Positions 48,228-61,005 of a stretch of DNA of 64,000 nucleotides are shown in pieces. The position numbers were made by a program, and so were the translations under genes. This DNA is from Geosiphon pyriformis. Taxonomy: Eukaryota > Glomeromycota > Glomeromycetes > Archaeosporales > Geosiphonaceae. The notes under the pieces were generated by a model. The model searched no databases. It was given only the letters and a program-made list of their open reading frames with translations, and had not been told where the DNA came from. Position 1 is the stretch's first letter; every line of letters begins with the position of its first letter. The stretch covers positions 802,018-866,017 of the forward strand of contig JAAOMT010000135.1 of the NCBI GenBank assembly GCA_016748015.1. Direction: 5' to 3'.

Positions 48228-51200
48228 ATGAGTGGTCTAATATGGAAAATTGCTATGTGTAATGTTCATGGATTGAACAATCCTGTAAAGCAAGATGATG
48301 TAATTTATTGGCACAAGGATATGAACAATTTGGTTTCTATTTTTACAGAGTCAAAGCTTAAAGATAAAGCTTGCCCATGGCTGATTGACAAATTTGATGG
48401 TGTTCATGTTTTTACTTCTGGTCTGGATTCTGGTTCTTTGGGTGCTGGGGTGTTAATCATAGTGAATTCTTCTTTGGCAAAACATGTCTGCAAAATCTTT
48501 GAGGTGTCTGGTTGGCTCCTATTCATCAAGTTGCTTTTCAAAAATAAACTTTCAGTGTCTATTTTGGGGCTCTATACTGGTGCTTTATCAGTGGTTCAGT
48601 TTTCTTAGGCTGGTAAAATCAACTCTCTTATTACCAAAGCCATTAATGAGTCTTCTTTTGTTATTCTTGGTGGTGATTTTAATGAGGATAATTCTCACAA
48701 ATGTGCCAGCTTTAAGAAATGTTTTGATTTGGGTTTGATTAACTTTCTGGGGGGGAGCTCTTTTGTGAAGTCACCTACTTGGTGCAATTTTTGTGATATC
48801 TCTAAAACAATTGATTATGTGTTTGTTTCTTCTAATTTGGTTGGTGTGGTGGTAGATTGTGGTGTGGATGGCATTGAAGAATATTTTAATACTAATCACA
48901 AGGCTGTTTATGTTTCTGTGAAACTGAGTGGCCTGCTCAATGTCCAGCTGAATTCACTGCGCAAACAAGCTAATAGAGATCATTGGAAGTATGATATCAA
49001 AAATACCAGTGAGATTAAGTGATCAGAATTCAGGAATGCTACAGCTGCTAATGCTATTATGTTCTCAGATAAGTTTGTTGTGGCTAAGCAGTTTTCTGAT
49101 CTGAATGCAATATGAGACACTGTTCGTAAGGTTATGGTTCTTTCGGCTGGTAGAACGTTCAAGAAAAAATGGTTTAGGAGTTTCAATTGTGTTTTTAATA
49201 AGATATCTTTCCAGTTTCATAAACTGGAGCTACTTGTGTCTAAACTGGTAAAGACTTCTCGGTTGGTTTCTAGTGGAGATTTTGCCTTGTTGTTAAATAC
49301 TTAGAACAGGTTTGATTCTGTGGGCGCTTTGCCAGTGAGATTTCTGTTTCTTTCTGGTGCTGGTTTTGATGCAATTTGTTCTGGACTGGCTAAGGCAAGG
49401 AAGTCTTACCGCTCTTCTAAATTGTTGGAATCTAAGCGTGCTGAAGAATTTAGTGTGAAGCAGGCTATTGAGAGGAGAATGGAGAGTTTTGAGGTAGATA
49501 AAGGTCACACTATTAGAAGTGTTTTGGAGTATTCTTTTCATAAAGTGGTGTTGGATCATTTGGTGGATGGTGGAGAATTAGTCCTGGAGCCTGAGTTGGT
49601 TAAATCTAAGGTGGATAGAATCATGGAGGGTTGGACTAGGAAATGTGCAGTGGCTTCTGATATCTCTGGCGATTGGACAAGGCAATTTCTGCCTTTGGAT
49701 CATGTCTTCGATAGTGTCTTCTCTGATATAATGTATTCAATCAGTTTTGATGAGATGTTTGGTGTTATTTCAAATTTGTCCGATGGGAAAGCAGTTGGTC
49801 TTTCTGGTATTCCTAATGAACTTTGAAAACACTGTAACAAGTCAGTCTTAGATATGCTTTTGGTGCTCTTAAATTTTTGTTTGGGTTGTGAATCAGTGCC
49901 TGGACTTTGGAGGGAAGTCTGGGTTTCAATGATTCTTAAACCCTACAAGTGGGAAGGGGTTTTTACAAATACCCACTCTATTGCTTTGATTGAAACAACT
50001 CACAAGGTTCTTTCCAAGATTCTTTTAGATCAGATCTCTCTGGCTTGTAGTACTTTTGATGTTTTTCGCAGGGACAATTTTTCTGTCCTAAAAGGTACGT
50101 CTACTCAATCACCTATCTTTGCTATTGGTTTGGTGATCAAAAATGCTTTGGAAAAGAACCGAAAGTTGTGGCTGGTTTAAAGAATATGTGCAAAGCTTAT
50201 GATTCTGTTGGTTGGAAGCATCTCAAGAGAAGTTTGATTAGGATCAAAATGTGTGACAAATTTATCAGATTTTTTGGTAGCATTCATAATGGTCGCACTA
50301 ACAGAGTGATAACAGATTTTGGTTTGACTAATGGATATCATGTTCAGGATAAATTGAATCAGGGGGAGGTTTTTTTGCCACTTCTCTGGTGCATATTTTA
50401 TGACTTGTTTTTGTGTGAGGTTAAAAGACAGGAGAGCATTTGTGGTTACAAATTGATTTCTCATTTCATTTCTAAGACTGGCTGGGTGGAATCTCAAGCT
50501 GGGCTGTCATCATTTCTGGTCACTGGTGCTTTTGTTGATGATACTATCTGGGTCAGTAGCAGTCAAGCTGCTACACAACACATCCTCAATGTTGCTAGTG
50601 AGTTCTTTCATTTAAATGACATTTCGATAAACAATAACAAGACTGTGGTCATTCCTATCAACTGTCAGGTTATTGCTCCTTACCTAACTATCAGTGATAT
50701 GCCAATTTTCATCGCTAAAAGAGGTGAACCTCATTGTTATCTGGGTATTTTTTTATCTTCTGATGGTCTTTCAAAGTTTAGCTTGGTTAAGGTGCATTCA
50801 GATATTCAGTTTTTTGTCAATCTCATTTTGAGAAAAGTTATTTCAGATAAACAGTTTGCTTATTTAGTGTCTTCAGTTCTCTTTTCTATTGTCAGCTACA
50901 GAACTCAGTTCAGTTTTATTTTTCTCAGTGTGTGTAATAAATAAGACGCTTTAATATGTAAGGGCCTAAAATCCAAATCTGGGCTGCCTTTGGACTTTCC
51001 TAATGATGCACTTCATCATCTTTTTTTGTACAATTTAAAAACTTTTAAGCAGATTTAGGCTGAAAGCAAGTCAGCTTCTATTATTGTTTTTGCAAATTCA
51101 ATTGGTGTTTTGAGTCACTTGTTTTCTCATAGGTCTCACGATCTTCAGGTTCTCAGCTGGCGTCCTCATCACCCTTTGTTGTTTTCTGTTTGTGTTAGAG

Positions 51201-52910
51201 TCAGCCCTTCAAACAACTTTTTGGCAGGTGTGGTTCATATTTTTTCTAGATGTAATTTGTCTTTGGGTGGTTCTCTGGCCAGTGTTTTTTGTCTTTGGTG
51301 TAGTACTCCTGTCTTTAGTACTTGGTAAGATAATTTTTTTCAAATGTGTCTCTTCCTTCAGATGTTATGGTATTGCTTTTGTAAAACAGCTTTGTGACCA
51401 GAATGACATTGTTTTTGATTGGAAGACTTTCAAGTATTGGAAGAGACTGGACCCCCGTGGCCCGGTCCCTTCTTGGTTTGATCTATCTGTACATTTTCTT
51501 GGTGATATAGCTTCTCCTTCTGGTCATTCCCCTTATAAGGGTGTTGGTGGTTTTTCTGACATCTGTTAGTCTCTTGGTTTTGGTGTTATTTGTAATGATC
51601 TGTTGAGTGTAGGTGCTGCCCACCTTTCTGTGTATACAGATGGGTTTCTGAATAACTTGGGCACTGTTAACATGTTGGCTGGTACTGCAGTTTTCTTTGA
51701 GGACATTGATTTGGGTCAGGGTGTGGAGGTTTTTGGTTTGGTTTCTTTTACTTTGGCAGAGTTGCAGGCCATTGCTTTGGCACTTGAGTGTGTTCCTTCT
51801 TTTTATTCAGTTGACTTGTTCTCAGACAGCCAGACAGCTATTGATGCTTGCAGGTCGGAGTCTTTATCAGTTGGCCCTAATTTCAGGAATTGTTGTTGGA
51901 TTGAGCATTGTCACATCGCCAATGTCATTCATCGCAAAAATTTGAATGTTAATTGAATTAAGGTTAAGGGCCATTCGGGTGTCTCAGACAACAAGCGTGC
52001 TGATGTGCTAGCTAAGAATGCTGCCCTTTTTGCCTGGCACCTGTTCCACTTGATCAGTGAGAGGTTTTTGAAGGCTGGTGTTGATATGGTTTCTGGTAAT
52101 TCAAGGCATTTTGTTTGTGACATATTCAAGTCAATCCATTGCATGCATTAGGAGGTTGGTTCTGGGTCCCAGGTTGTTCCAGGTTGTTTGCATGCTAATA
52201 TTGACTGGTTGAGGTCCTCTCTGGTGTGGCACTTGGATTCCTACATGGCGACTGGTTTTACTAGTATTTGAATGACTGGCTTTCATACATATTTCATGAA
52301 AGCCCTTTATCATCGTCTTCCTGTTGCTGTGCAAAAGCATCTATATAATAGGTATCCCAGTGTGGTTTGTTTGTTCTGTGGTGAGGTTGAAATCTCAGAC
52401 CATGTTTTTTCTTGCTCTTCTGATGCTGATGGTCGCGCCAATTTGTTAGACACTTATGCAGCTGTCTGGGAGGTGCGTTTTGGTCTGTTTCGTTTTTCTT
52501 TGTGCATATTACAGTTGTTGTCGACTTGCATTTCAAATATGACTGTCAGTATGGCTCTGTGTAAGGGTTTTGTTTTCAGCAATTGGTATTGCGAGTCTGT
52601 TTCTGTTTACAAGGATCTTAAGGTGGCAGTAGTCAATATTGTGAATTTTGTACAGGAGTTTTGTCTTGCATTTTGTGATAATATCTGGCTGGTCCATGTG
52701 AAACACTGGGCCATTATGGAGAAGAATAAGTTGATTTCATGTAATAGTTCTATTCCTGTCACTGTTTCTGGTTTTTCTGCACAGCTTTTGGCTGGAGTGA
52801 TTAGGTTGTTGAGTGTTGCTGATGCACTCGGCATTAGTTTTGGATATCATAAGCATTTTTTGTTTTATGCAGATGTTGGTGACATGGCTTCTGTTTATAT
52901 AAGTGCGTAG
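48228..52910 (+). pseudogene. LINE ORF2 (endonuclease, reverse transcriptase, RNase H), broken by stops
   Basis: The endonuclease domain starts near 48228 (MCNVHGLNNP; later LGGDFNED and TIDYVFVSSNL). The reverse transcriptase spans about 49900-50940 with CKAYDSVGWKHL and the catalytic AFVDDT at about 50528-50545. RNase H is at about 51600-52020 (VYTDGFLNN, TLAELQAIALAL, FSDSQTAIDA, KGHSGVSDNKRADVLAKNA). A CCHC-like zinc motif (CLFCGEVEISDHVFSC) lies near 52360-52415. Internal stops occur near 48607, 49020, 49113, 49303, 49824, 50178 and others. The RT centre itself still has the DD pair. Confidence 0.85.
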
Positions 52911-53225
52911 TGTTGTTCTGACTAGTCTGAGTGTCTGGTTATGTGTAGCAAAGGCATGATTCATGCCTAGTTTAGATCATTTGTATGATGTATAACACTA
53001 GGTGGTGTTTGGACTCCACTTGTTAAACTTTAATAATAATAAAAAAAAACTTTCTTTATAATCACACCTTTTAGTCAGCACATTTGTGGTAACTATAGAG
53101 AAATGAGACTATAAAAAATAATTAATATCTTATCACATGATCTATATATCACATACATAATATAATAACTAATTATATATATTTTATTTAAAAAAACTAT
53201 CTATTTGCAACTGTTTTTTCTCTTC

Positions 53226-54742
53226 TTAAATTTTGAGAACAGTATTACAAATTAATGTTCTCAAAGTTTTAAAAAAGTCTGAATCAACTTTTTCACTATA
53301 TTGCTCTTCACAATAGTACAATGTATCTTTAAATGCAATTTTATTTTGATGTGTAGATAGCAAAGGCAAAGGTTTATCTTTATTTTTACTTTCTAAATCT
53401 TTATTTGTATTAGAATTTCTACTATACTTGTTGTTAATAAGATCTACAATTTCATTTTCTGAGACATAAGTGAATAATAGTTCAAACTTGTTAATATTAA
53501 TGAAGTCTATTGTCAATAGCTTGTCAATATCAATGTGCTCAATAAAAACTTGTACTTTTTGTAAGAGTTTTCGTTCAATATCTAATGGATGAGCTGACAT
53601 TTGACTATTATTCAGAATTCCCATATGACGCCAACAGTTTTGGATTGTAGTTGTTGTTACTGCTGACCACGTATTAATTAGAAAGTCAACTATATCCTTT
53701 AATGTTACTGTTGATATTGAAATCATGTCATCATACTGATTAATAAGATAGAAAAGAAACAACTTTCAGTATTGTGCCTTAAAGAATGCAATAATTCCTG
53801 CATTTAATGGTTGCAAATGGGATGTTGTATTGGATAGTAGGTATCTAATCATAATATTAGATAATACGGAAAATTTTCTACCATGGAGACCAGCATTATC
53901 AAGCAATAGCAAAATCTTTTTTTTTTTGTGACGCATTTTTTCATTTAATAAATTAAGCCATTTACTAAAAATATTGGTTTGCATCCATGCTTTTATATTG
54001 TAATGATAAGTAATTGGAAGTGCATTCATATTAATATTGTGAAAACATCATGGCTTTGTAGCTTTGCTGATAATTAAAGACTGCAACTTGATCCTGCCTG
54101 TTGTATTACAAGCAAAAAGTATGATAATTTAACTCTTATCATGCTTGGTGCCAGAAGTAGATCTTGTTGTCAAAGTTGTATTTGGTGGCATTCTAAAGAA
54201 TAATGCTGTCTTATCGGCATTGTAAACATCATTTAAATCATATTCACTAATAATCTCATGCAGTTTCTCTCATTTTTCTGGTAAAATTTCTAAGGAGACA
54301 CTGTTTGCTTTGCCATGCATCTTAATATGATGCAAATTATGATGTTTCTTGAACTTTTCTAACCAACCATCTGATGTTTTAAAGTTATTTTCTTTCAGAA
54401 ACTTTTTAGCAAACTTGAGAGCTTTTGTTTGTAAAATTTTCCAGTAAGAATGCAGTTGGTAGCTAGTGCTTTAAGCATTCATTCTCCTAGTGCATCATTT
54501 ATTTTCAAAAACATCTCTTTTCTGTCCTTTGTCAATTGACCAGAGTTGTCAGATACATTTTTTTCAATCCATTGGTCTGATTTTGCAAATATCTTTGTTA
54601 TAATGAAGTGATCAACCTTTAGATTAAATATTTTGATAAGTCTATTTGCTGAGTAGTCAAGATGCTCTAATTTGTACTGGCAAAGAGCCTTTTTAGTCTC
54701 CAAAAAAATTGCTGCTCACTTTTGGTTCGTGTTTTTTGGCAT
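53226..54742 (-). pseudogene. Dead Tigger/pogo-like DDE transposase
   Basis: From 54742 downward: MPKNTNQK, a premature TGA in place of Arg, then a CENP-B/Tc5-type helix-turn-helix (LCQYKLEHLDYSANRLIKIF). After frame damage come the catalytic core pieces LLLDNAGLHG (in 53766-54029) and LQPLNAGIIAFFKAQY, where pogo-family enzymes have PLDAGII. The Asp is changed to Asn by one G-to-A. The tail (53226-53762) contains the usual C-terminal helical region with TTIQNCWRHMGI. No inverted repeats were identified with confidence. Confidence 0.8.
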
Positions 54743-55258
54743 ATTAATAAGAACACACTTTTTATTGCATTTTGCTTTTATAATGTGTTGATGTATCTGT
54801 TATGTCTCAAATGTCATTTTGCCTTATATCTAATCAGACATGTGAAGTGTCTCATGTTATATAAAGTGCCCCAGATTATAAAAAGTGGCCAAATTATAAA
54901 AATAAAGATTTTAATTCAACTGTAGGATTCTAAGTGCAAATGACAGATTTTTGGTAAAAAGAAACCTAATTTCGATAATACATCTGCAACACTTTTTGCC
55001 TCTTACCCCCAACTAATGATCAATAATAAAAACTGTCAATTTGATCCTCCGTATACTTACATAATTGCATAGAAGATAACACAATATTATGTTGTCAAGC
55101 TCTCCAAATACAGCAATGCCTATATCAATTAGAATATTGATATAAAATACTTTGCACAATGTTAAGGATATTGGAGTAAAAGTCAACTGCAGTTTTTTAA
55201 AAAATGTCCTGATCATCATAAGTTGTGAGATTTAATATGTAATATATATAAGCATGTA
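54743..55258. other. Spacer without recognised genes
   Basis: AT-rich DNA upstream of the dead transposase. It may include the element's outer end, but I found no convincing inverted-repeat partner near 53050-53220. Confidence 0.4.
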
Positions 55259-56050
55259 ATGGCTTTCAAATTAATGTGGCTATATATTGTTTTTAAGGAA
55301 AATCCATCTGTTGAAAGTTACTTAGAATGGGCCCAAAATAAAACAGATTTCATGTTTAGGTTAAAGTATGAACAAGTCTTTTTTTATTTACAAGCAATTA
55401 TTAACTTTTGTACTGAAGTTTGTTTCAATAGGTCTTCATTAAGACTCATGGCTAGACAAATGTTTGCACCAATTTGGTCTGCTTAGCACTATCCTATTTA
55501 CTAATTAATTGAAATTGCTGATGAAAAACAATGGCTATGATTGAAGCCTAAAGTTTGCAAGCTGATTCAAAAAAGAATTGTAATTTCTCAATTTAAACTT
55601 TCAAATCAACATCAAGACCATGATGTAATACTTGAAAAAATTAACAAAATGCTCAAATTGTTGATTCTTTCTACATTTTTACAACAGCATTGGGAAATTG
55701 CAATATGTAACTATATCAAATTTGAGAAATTGCATATTAATCTCTTTAATGTTATTGAATATTCTAAAAGTAAAATATACAGATCTTGTACACGTTCTAG
55801 CTTTATTGCTGAATCAAATTAATTTCAAGTTCAGATAAAAAAGACACAGTTTGTAAATCCAAATATCTCTAATCATGTTTTTCATAATATTGGCCATGAA
55901 TGGATATTAAGCAAAAAAATAAAAAATTCAGTGAAATTGCATGGATGAAAAGAATAGACTTTCTTAAAGCAAGGCAAATTAAGAAAACATTGTTAAATAC
56001 TTGGAAACCAATTCCAGTAACAAGTGAAAAAACAGATCATCAAAAAATGT
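55259..56050 (+). pseudogene. Relic of an unnamed repetitive protein family
   Basis: Three consecutive open stretches read as one protein with in-frame stops: FKENPSVESYLEWAQNK, then FAPIWSAxHYPIYxLIEIAD, QHQDHDVILEKINKMLKLLI, QQHWEIAICNYIKFEKL, and RSCTRSSFIAESN. The stops fit transition changes (for example Arg or Gln codons). It resembles hypothetical proteins that are repeated in glomeromycete genomes, judged from general recollection only. I cannot name a function. Confidence 0.45.
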
Positions 56051-56900
56051 AAATTTGTTAATAAAATCACAACTATTACCTATTATTAACTCTTTAATAT
56101 CTCTTTTAAGTGATTATGTTTTCGAAACTTATCAAGTTAATTGTGTGACAGCCTAATAAATATCCTTTAAGAAGTTAGAAATATATTGTATTGTGTACAG
56201 TTTTGTTTATCTTGGGTTGGGTGTATTACCATTTATAATTGGCATTTTTAAAACATGATATGTTGAGTCTAGGTCCGAATCTTCATTCTGTGTGATTATG
56301 TTTGGATTATGAAAAACATTCAACACAGATTTATTTGCCCCAAAAAAGTTGATTTTTAATATATTTTTAAAACTATCAGTCAAACTTTTGCTTGCTAATA
56401 TTAAATATTGGTCGAATAATAAATATAATTGCTAGTATGGAGTCTTTTTTTAATTGCAGATGTCAAAATTGGTGTGAAAATGTATTTATTGGATATATAT
56501 CAGAATCTTTATGCTCTGAGTTTTATTACTAGTCACATTTCTCTTCCTAAAGAAAAGTAAATTCAAATTCTGTTTCCAGTTGATTTGCTTGAGCAATGTC
56601 TCATTAACAAACTTGTTCCCAGAGAATTCCATTAGGCCATTATTCTCGCTTGTAAATCTGTTAATTCCTTCTCCCAATATGGAGAAAAGTAATCTTGTTA
56701 GCCAAAGTTTGATTCAGAATAACTTCATCAATACCTACAGCAACAGTCTCCAAAGCACTATCAGCCTCTAAAGCACTACCAGTCTTCAAAGTACCAAGAG
56801 CAGCAGTACTGTACTATATGTCAACTATTATTAAAACTCTCATAATATCTACAAACAACAAGCCAGATATAATAGTTCCATCATTGTCTTCTGATGGTGG
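56051..56900. other. Region flanking the Gypsy 3' LTR, no gene recognised
   Basis: Moderately AT-rich DNA with short frames on both strands and no motif. It lies just beyond the 3' end of the Gypsy element and is probably the host DNA or older repeat into which it inserted. Confidence 0.4.
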
Positions 56901-57738
56901 TGTTACAAATGATTCTTTGGGGTCTCGAATCAAATAACAAACCCATAACTTGGTGCTCAAAAGCTATTTCCATTGATGATGTTTTGAAAGTGTTGTATTT
57001 GAAGGTTTTGATGGAGTTCTTTGTATAATGGACAGAGGTTCAATAGTTGTTTTATCCGTAGCTTCCCAAACTTGCAAGTCTGTTAATTTTTTTTTCAGCT
57101 TGGTGACTGGCAATCCTCTGGTAAGTAATCTGTATCTTCTGTACATGTCCTACCCTCTTGCAGAGGTTTTTTACTAGGCAATCCTTGATGTCAGTAATCA
57201 GTGCTTTCAATCAATTGGTTAGTGCACAATAACAAAATCACAGAAAATAAAGAAATCTAAAGAAATAAGCCAAGGCGAGTTTCAGATTAGTATCTTATTA
57301 ATAGCCATGATCAAGAGCTATTGTTCCAGTGTGGTTAAGTATCAATTACTATTAACATGAAGTGTTAATAGTGGAAAATGGATTGAGATATGAAATAATT
57401 ATTTATTTGATAATTGTGTTTCTAGCTAAGGATTCTGTAGTATTAATTCTGTCTTTTTTGTTTCTAATACTACTGCTATATATACATATTTGAGATTCCT
57501 TAATTCCTCAATTCCTTGCAACAAGAATCCTGGAATTCCTGGAATCCTGCGATTCCTGATGAGAGGAATCCTGGAATTCTGGAATCTTGTAATTCCTCAT
57601 CAGGGAATTCTAAAATTCCTGGAATCCTGCAATTCTTCTGAGAAGAATTCTGGAATTCCACATTTACTACGTCTATCTCTGATTGGCTAATATCTACTGA
57701 CTAATAATACTATATTTTTCTATATTCTATGAGTAACA
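56901..57738 (-). repeat. 3' LTR of the minus-strand Gypsy element
   Basis: The 838-bp LTR reads TGTTACTCATAG at its 5' end (57738) and GTAACA at its 3' end (56901), so it is TG...CA bounded. It aligns with the solo LTRs at 40180-40999 and 60107-61005. It lies immediately downstream of a polypurine tract and the integrase-bearing pol region on the same strand, as expected for a 3' LTR. A target duplication cannot be judged because the 5' LTR lies outside the window. Confidence 0.8.
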
Positions 57739-57756
57739 TTATTCTCTCCTTTTAAT
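57739..57756 (-). promoter_or_regulatory. Polypurine tract next to the 3' LTR
   Basis: On the minus strand the bases directly before the LTR read AAAAGGAGAGAATAA. A purine tract at this place primes plus-strand DNA synthesis in LTR elements (family knowledge). Confidence 0.7.
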
Positions 57757-58575
57757 ATTGAGCTCCATCGAAATTTAATTCCTTTAATTCTTCCTTTTGA
57801 ATTATTTTTTGAACTTCTTTTTCGAGTATTACTTGTGTTATTTGAATTTGTAATTCTTCAAATTGGGCGTTGGTCATTTTTCCCAATTGATTACTTATAA
57901 CTGTGTTCATTGCTGTGTTGAATAAAATTTCTGGTCAGTCTTGAAATTTCATATATAGCCGGTAGATGGCTCAAGCTTGTGTGATTAAATTGTTCTTTCC
58001 CACAAATTGTTCCAATTGTCTCAGTATTGTTGTGTTAAATAACTGTTTTGTTCTGTTGGTGTACAAATTCTGGATATTTACGTGTTGTCCCAAGTAAAAA
58101 TGACAATAGTTTTTCGGAAATTGTTGTGTTCACCAAGTCCAAGTTTCTCTGGTAAGGTCTTGGTATAATTTGACTATTTGTTGTTTGTTTATGGCCAATT
58201 TTATCTTGGTCATAATCTTGTCAACAACATTTTCAAGTCTTTTCTGTGCTTTGTGTTGTGGTATCTTTGCCATATTTTTATAACAAATGGTTTGTTAATT
58301 AATTGTAATTTCCATTTCTTGGTGTTAGATCAATTAAAAGAGTTGTTGTGCTAGTAAGTAGATGTTGTCAGTTATTTCCATTTTTCTGGTATCTTTTGTC
58401 GCATTGACCATGTTTTTATATACTCTTTTGTTGTTTAATTTTACATGTTTGGTCTAATAATTATGATTGGTTTCCAGTCTCGTGGAATCTTATCTGGTTG
58501 GATTAGTATTCTTTGTACTCCCAGCTGTAGAATATTATTGGTAAATGCTAATGCTATTTGGTAATATGGTTTTAG

Positions 58576-60102
58576 TTAATCACTATGTGCTGCTTTGGCT
58601 AAGATTCTGTTGTCCAGTTTTAATTTGTAAGCTCTATTTCCTAGAATTTTTTCTATGTGAAATGGTCCGTCCCATTTGGGGTCAAATTTCTCACTCCATT
58701 GTTTTTCCACTTTAGTATGATGTAAAAGTACTTTGTCTTCAATCTTAAATTCAACTGGTTTGTCTGGTAGTTGACTATTGTGTTTTTTTTTCTGTTTTTT
58801 TTGTGACTTTTGAATATTATCAGCTGCTTTTCTTCGTTTGTTTTCCAATGTTTCTATTAAGTCTTATGTTCTTCTCAGCAATGTTTCTTGAAAATTTTTT
58901 TCTGTTATTGGTTTAACTGGATATGTATTAATTTCTCTCTCTACTGGTAATATTGCTGTTCTACCGTATACTAATTCAAATGGTATTGTTTGTGTAGTAT
59001 CTTGCTTCATTGTCTGATAAGCAAATAATACTGATAATATAAACAAATCTCATTTGTTCTGGTTTTTTTGGCTGAGTTTGACAATTGCTTCACACAATGT
59101 TTTATTAAATCTTTCAACTAGACCATTTGTTTATGGATAATATGGTGATGATAGTGGTCTCTTAATTCCGAATCTCTGGCTTAATTCTGCTAATGTTCTA
59201 TTCACAAAGTGGGTTCCTTGGTCTGATAATAGTTCTTTTGGACATCCATGTTGACAGATCAAATCTTGATGAATAAATTCGGCAACAGATTCTACATTTA
59301 CTCTTTGAATTGCTTTCGCCTCTGGCCATTTAGTGAGATAGTTCATGGCTACTGCTATATATTTGTTTCTTCTGCTGGTGATTGTTAATGGTCCGACTAA
59401 ATCAATTCCAATCTGGTCAAATGGTTGTCCTACTTTGATTGGTCTTAATGGTTTACTGGGTCTTGTTCCTCCTTTTTGCTGACAAGCATCACAATTTTGA
59501 ACATATTGAATGATGTCTGGGTACATTAATGGCCAATAGTATCTTTTTCTGGTTCTTTCCATGGTTGTTTCTTTATGAAAATGTCCTGCAGTTGGATCTG
59601 AGTGCATGTTGAACAGTATTGTTTCCTTTTCTGGTTTTGTAATTACTCTGGTTGGTTGATCTGAATCTTTTCTATTTTTCTGATAAAGTATATTTTAGTG
59701 AGTGATAAAATATTTGGATTGTTGTTTGATCCTCTTTTGTTCTGGTTAAGATAATTTCTTCTTGAACTGTTGAGTATCTATATAATGTTGAAGTTGTTGA
59801 TATTTTTGTGTGTTCATCTTTTGTTATATTTTTGTGAGTATTGTTTTGGTTTTGTTATATTTTTGGGTTGAAATGTCCTTAGATTTGTCTCATTCATGAT
59901 AAACCATCAGCATTTCTGTTGTCTTTTCCCTTTTTATAAAGTATCGTATAATTATATGGTGCAAGTACCATTTTCCATCTAAATTGGCAGCCATCATCAC
60001 ATTCTTGCTTTTGAAGTGATGTTAATTCTTTATGATCCATATATATATCAATCTTTTGCTTAAGTATTTGTTCCACTTCATAACTGCCCAATAGATTGCT
60101 AA
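58576..60102 (-). pseudogene. Gypsy pol 3' part: RNase H end and integrase, broken
   Basis: From 60102: LAIYWAVMKWNKYL, then a frameshift, IYMDHKELTSLQ and YKKGKDNRNADGLS complete RNase H. The integrase zinc finger (HxxxHx..CxxC: HFHKETTMERTRKRYYW, NCDACQQKG) and core follow with IGIDLVGPL, LLSDQGTHF and TNGLVERFN, so all three DDE acidic residues survive. A TAA replaces Gln in YYPQTNG (about 59131). The tail has a GPFHIEKILGNRAYKL segment like the SH3-like integrase C-terminus. Confidence 0.8.
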
Positions 60103-60106
60103 GTGT

Positions 60107-61005
60107 TGTTACTCATAGAAATATAGGAAATATATTAACATAATTATTAACCAATCAGAAGTAAGCGTAGTAAATGTGGAATTCCAGGATTCCTCTTAGG
60201 AATTGCAGAATTCCAAGAATTTCAGGATTCCCAACAAGGAATTGCAGGATTTCAGAATTCCAGGATTCCTCTCAAAAGAATCACAGGATTCCAGGAATTC
60301 CAGAATTCCTGTCATGAAGAATCGAGGAATTGAGGAATCCCAATTATGTATATATAGCAGTAGTATTAGAAACAGAAAAGACAGAATTGATACCACAGAA
60401 TCCTTAGCCAAGAAACCAATCATCAAATAAATAATTATTCCATATCTCAATTCACTATTCACTATCAACACTTCATGTTGATAGTAATTGCTACTTAACC
60501 ACACTGGAACAATAGCTCTTAATCATGGCTATTGACAAGATACTAACGGACCAAATTGCCTTGGCTTATTTTCTTTATTTGCTTTATTTTTATTTTTTAT
60601 TTTTTTTATTTTATTTCCTTTCTTTCTTTGATTTTGTTGTTGTATACTAATTAATAAAAAGATTAAGCACTGAGTTATTGACGTCAAGAATAGTCTGGTA
60701 AAAGACCCAGAAATAAGGGTAGGATTTTATATATATTATCGGATAGCTTACCAGAAGGGCACAACTGCCAGACTAAATCTGGCCACCACGCTGAGAAAGA
60801 AATTGGGAAAACCACTTGAGGATACAACCACTATCAATCTTATTGAATCTCTGTCCATTGTACAAAAAACTCCACAACAAAATCTTCAGATCAACCAAAA
60901 CCTTCAGATACTATACCTTCCACACATCATTCACAAAAGTAGCTTTTGAGCACCAAGTTACGAGTTTATTATTCAATTCCACAACAGAAATAATCACCTG
61001 TAACA
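60107..61005 (+). repeat. Solo LTR inserted in the Gypsy pol gene, with 4-bp target duplication
   Basis: A TG...CA bounded 899-bp unit (TGTTACTCATAG at 60107, GTAACA ending 61005) is flanked by GTGT at 60103-60106 and 61006-61009. It is in the opposite orientation to the surrounding Gypsy element. Skipping it and one GTGT joins the pol reading frame into EQEHLAIYWAV, which is the expected RNase H sequence. It belongs to the same family as the 3' LTR at 56901-57738. It holds many GAATTCC palindromes and no gene. Confidence 0.92.

Larger units (their letters stand above)
46216..53050 (+). mobile_element. LINE-type non-LTR retrotransposon, 6.8 kb, inactivated
   Basis: The 5' end is set where the older decayed LINE stops (about 46216). 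The 3' end is an A-rich tail of AATAAT then poly-A at about 53030-53050. Order: 5' UTR, ORF1, ORF2 with apurinic endonuclease, reverse transcriptase, RNase H and a C-terminal zinc motif. Several stops break both ORFs, and where the ancestral codon can be guessed the change is a transition (CAG or CAA to TAG or TAA, TGG to TGA). Clear target duplications were not found. Confidence 0.85.

Noticed and set aside
57490-57690. Open frame with repeated Gly-Ile-Pro motifs
   Set aside because: It comes from the GAATTCC palindrome cluster in the LTR and appears in several frames and orientations, so it is not coding.
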